A stretch of 37,511 nucleotides of DNA, from contig CACZHK010000021.1 in the NCBI GenBank assembly GCA_902780915.1, positions 1 to 37,511 of the forward strand. The letters are read 5' to 3'. Origin of the DNA: Pseudoselenomonas ruminantium. GTDB taxonomy: Bacteria > Bacillota > Negativicutes > Selenomonadales > Selenomonadaceae. Positions 36,401-37,511 of the stretch are shown piece by piece. The position numbers were made by a program, and so were the translations under genes. How positions within the stretch are numbered: the stretch's first letter is position 1; the number at the start of each line of letters is the position of its first letter. Under the pieces are notes generated by a model. The model saw only the letters and a list, made by a program, of their open reading frames with translations, ran no database searches and was not told the DNA's origin.

Positions 36401-37277
36401 TTTGGAGCCGGGGGCGGAGTTTAACCTTAGCTTGATTCCCGGTGCTGAACTGCAAGATGGAAAGCAGGCGGCAGAAGAATCAGATCCCATTCTTCAGGCC
36501 GTGGAAGCAGGCGAGCCACTGCCGGATACGGAAAAGCGAGATATTGTGCGGGAGAGATTGGGGTGGCTCTATGACAGCCGTGGGCTGGAGCAGGTTTCCG
36601 CCAAGGCTTCCGTCACGGAACTGAAGGCCCGTAGCTGGCAGGAACAAGCCAAAGAGGAAATATACAGCACACTGCCATTGGCAGCAGGAAGTTCCGCTGG
36701 CCTTGTCTTGGAGGAAGAATGGAGCCGTCCCCGTTTCCTGCAGCAGAATCAGGAGAAAAAGGCGTTCACTCCTGCGGAGCGAGGCACTCTCATGCATACT
36801 GCCCTGCAGCATATCGACTTTCATACCCCGGCAGAATATGCCGCTGTGCGCAAGCAGCTAGAGAAGATGGAAATGGCTGGCATCTTCCAGCCCGGGGAAT
36901 GCCAGGCTGTGGATGGAGGCAAGATTGTCAATCTCCTGTCCTCGCCTTTGGGAGAAATGCTCCGCAAGGCTCGCCACATTTACCGCGAGCAGCCATTCTG
37001 CCGGCTGCTGCCCGCCAGTCGCTTCTATCCAGAGGCAAAAGATCCCGAAGCCAGGATTTTCTTGCAGGGTGTCATTGACTTGCTCTTTGAAGATGAGCAG
37101 GGCCGCTTGGTGCTGGTTGACTATAAGACCGACAGGGGACTTACAGGGAATCAGGCCATAGAGCGCTATAAGACACAGTTAAGCCTGTACCAGGAGTCCG
37201 TCGCAGAATTGCTGAGCCGCAAGGTAGACAGGTGTTATCTATATCTGCTCCAGAACGGGATCATGGCTGAACTTTGA
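33417..37277 (+). CDS. addA: ATP-dependent helicase/nuclease subunit A
   Basis: AddA is the active 3'-5' helicase and one of two nucleases of AddAB. The 1286-residue product has a UvrD/Rep-type SF1 core: AAAAGSGKTRVLVDRI (Walker A 26-30), VVTFTNAAAAEMRERI, VMVDEYQDTNSVQE (Walker B), VGDVKQSIYRFR, RQNFRSRKEVL, IMSIHKSKGLEFPVVF and LYVAMTRAKEKLIL. A RecB-type nuclease domain closes the protein, with GTLMHTALQHI and LVLVDYKTDRG (Asp1235, Lys1237). It starts inside addB at ATG 33417 (ATG 33420 is also possible). The order addB-addA is usual in Firmicutes. No recognisable terminator beyond a weak stem at about 37292-37333 follows. Confidence 0.96.
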   Translation: MMQYTDDQKKAIQERGRNILVAAAAGSGKTRVLVDRIIGRLLKHECSIDELLVVTFTNAAAAEMRERIGAALEAELSEAETPQEISWLDRQSVLLTGASISTFHVFCQRVIRQNIEAIDVDPQFRLAGEQEVVLMKQDVLEELLEEHYHEPERESFDSEEAYLAEREKWQEFLAFVDDYGNDHGDDEVYKAVLSLYEFSQSQPLPEAWLRKQSERYQVVSGVSIWETSWGKELWARIEEGRRAVEAQGDDFAHWLKEGALQEVGAMEREAVAAALAPYGEVLQKTLTAIDDIFQVGQDWQGLSEAFSAFKPGKLSSAKVLRPLKEDYPALRAAFEVKHDSLKAAVKALGKDYFRYTEEETLAMLKECAPTIRRFTSLTLDFMAALRQAKQERNVLDFNDLEHYALQILCADEEGLLAEVPRYVPSEAALECRKKFVEVMVDEYQDTNSVQEAILSLVARPRSRFTVGDVKQSIYRFRLANPYLFQRQYESFPLKPTEKDENELITMRQNFRSRKEVLAPINYLFDQIMHRESMEIEYDEQSKLYPGADFPEAEGTIKGGLDIDLILLNDSKEEDSSDEEDEAEELTGFALEAQQIACRIEELIAKGCKVYEGGKYRPIMYRDMAVLLRAMKGKAEVLLETFRKHSIPAYADVSGGYFKAPEVSLMLDLLSIVDNARQDIPLAAVLASPLGGFTMEELAKLRVSSEEDDLYGALLTAQEMESGLEPELAAKAAAFQVRLASWRSFVVSHSVPEMIWKLYRETGYYDYVGGLKGGLLKQANLRMLADRAADYEKTNYRGLFRFLRFIEELKKRETDLAVARTLGDSENVVRIMSIHKSKGLEFPVVFVSDLGKQFNLNDAKGTFLYHQEVGIGPQLVERSKAGRQQYQTLPWKLIQRRITAESKAEEMRVLYVAMTRAKEKLILTGTLRANKEQIGRVVAGFCRGVGREEAALPETVLKSAKGVLEWILLSAARHQGGRKLRELAGLPATLLDWSLDLEPGAEFNLSLIPGAELQDGKQAAEESDPILQAVEAGEPLPDTEKRDIVRERLGWLYDSRGLEQVSAKASVTELKARSWQEQAKEEIYSTLPLAAGSSAGLVLEEEWSRPRFLQQNQEKKAFTPAERGTLMHTALQHIDFHTPAEYAAVRKQLEKMEMAGIFQPGECQAVDGGKIVNLLSSPLGEMLRKARHIYREQPFCRLLPASRFYPEAKDPEARIFLQGVIDLLFEDEQGRLVLVDYKTDRGLTGNQAIERYKTQLSLYQESVAELLSRKVDRCYLYLLQNGIMAEL

Positions 37278-37381
37278 CAAAGGCATAGCAGGCACGGAAC
37301 CCATGACATTTTGAGAGTGAGGGAGCCGTGTCTGTTTGTGTTTTGTCATTGCCGTTACAACCACAACATTCCTTGGAGGAT

Positions 37382-37410
37382 TAGACAGGAAGCTGGTTTT
37401 TTGATATAAT
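37382..37410 (+). promoter_or_regulatory. Promoter of a transcript running off the right edge
   Basis: TAGACA (37382-37387) and TATAAT (37405-37410) are 17 bases apart. Transcription would begin near 37417. The 104 bases between addA and this promoter hold no gene that I can see. Confidence 0.65.
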
Positions 37411-37430
37411 TTTTTATTATGAAACCCCTT

Positions 37431-37458
37431 AACTCCGTGCCTAAAAAGGCGCAGAGTT
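37431..37458 (+). other. Hairpin at the start of the rightmost transcript
   Basis: Twelve positions (37431-37442) pair with 37447-37458 around an AAAA loop, with one C/A mismatch and one T-G pair. No T run follows at once, so it is not a simple terminator. It may be the first stem of a structured leader or small RNA, cut by the window end. Confidence 0.5.
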
Positions 37459-37511
37459 CCCCTAAGGTCAAAAAATTCGTTTTTATACAGCTGCAACCAA
37501 TGTAGTGGCAT

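Noticed and set aside
37419..37505. 28-codon open frame at the right edge
   Set aside because: It would start about 2 bases after the predicted transcript start, has no ribosome site and overlaps the hairpin at 37431-37458.

Overview
The window looks like a chromosomal housekeeping segment from a Negativicutes bacterium, most likely Selenomonas-like. This is inferred from the mix of features: two T-box leaders and an AddAB recombination nuclease (Firmicutes traits), a lipid-linked sugar transferase pair of the ArnT/ArnC type (suggesting a glycosylated outer envelope), a feo operon with a small Cys-rich FeoB partner, and fairly GC-rich codon use. Nearly all genes are on the + strand. I see no phage, IS element, CRISPR array, rRNA or tRNA.

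Layout. 1-6305 is a tryptophan operon: a T-box leader cut by the window edge, then trpF-trpC-trpB-trpA, an unrecognised 100-residue gene, trpE and trpG. No trpD is present. 6443-6901 is an unrecognised gene with a TTG start, followed by about 390 bases without a convincing gene. 7292-14864 is a dense run with several 4-base overlaps: alpha/beta hydrolase, dtd, an exported two-lobed protein, a YitT-type membrane protein, an ArnT-like transferase, a family 2 glycosyltransferase, an M29 aminopeptidase, a cyclophilin lipoprotein and a GIY-YIG protein. greA and lysS follow, closed by a strong hairpin at 16931-16970.

16979-20031 holds a divergent signalling pair: a response regulator on the - strand with an apparent pseudo-receiver at its N terminus and no output domain, and a hybrid histidine kinase (PAS, HisKA, HATPase, receiver, HPt) on the + strand. 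20093-24216 is the phenylalanyl-tRNA synthetase operon, pheS-pheT behind a T-box, with zapA and a terminator. 24275-26791 is the Fur-type iron operon feoA-feoB plus the small Cys-rich membrane gene. Then come ridA, an Hsp20 gene, cheR, and a short PaaK-like protein that lacks the catalytic motifs of its family. addB and addA fill 29873-37277. The last 234 bases contain a good promoter followed by a hairpin, the start of something outside the window.

The most unusual points are the trp operon order with an unknown inserted gene and no trpD, the apparently dead PaaK-like protein beside cheR, and the pseudo-receiver/phosphorelay pair. I found no clear-cut new defence or mobile system. All family calls come from reading motifs by eye; no database search was run.
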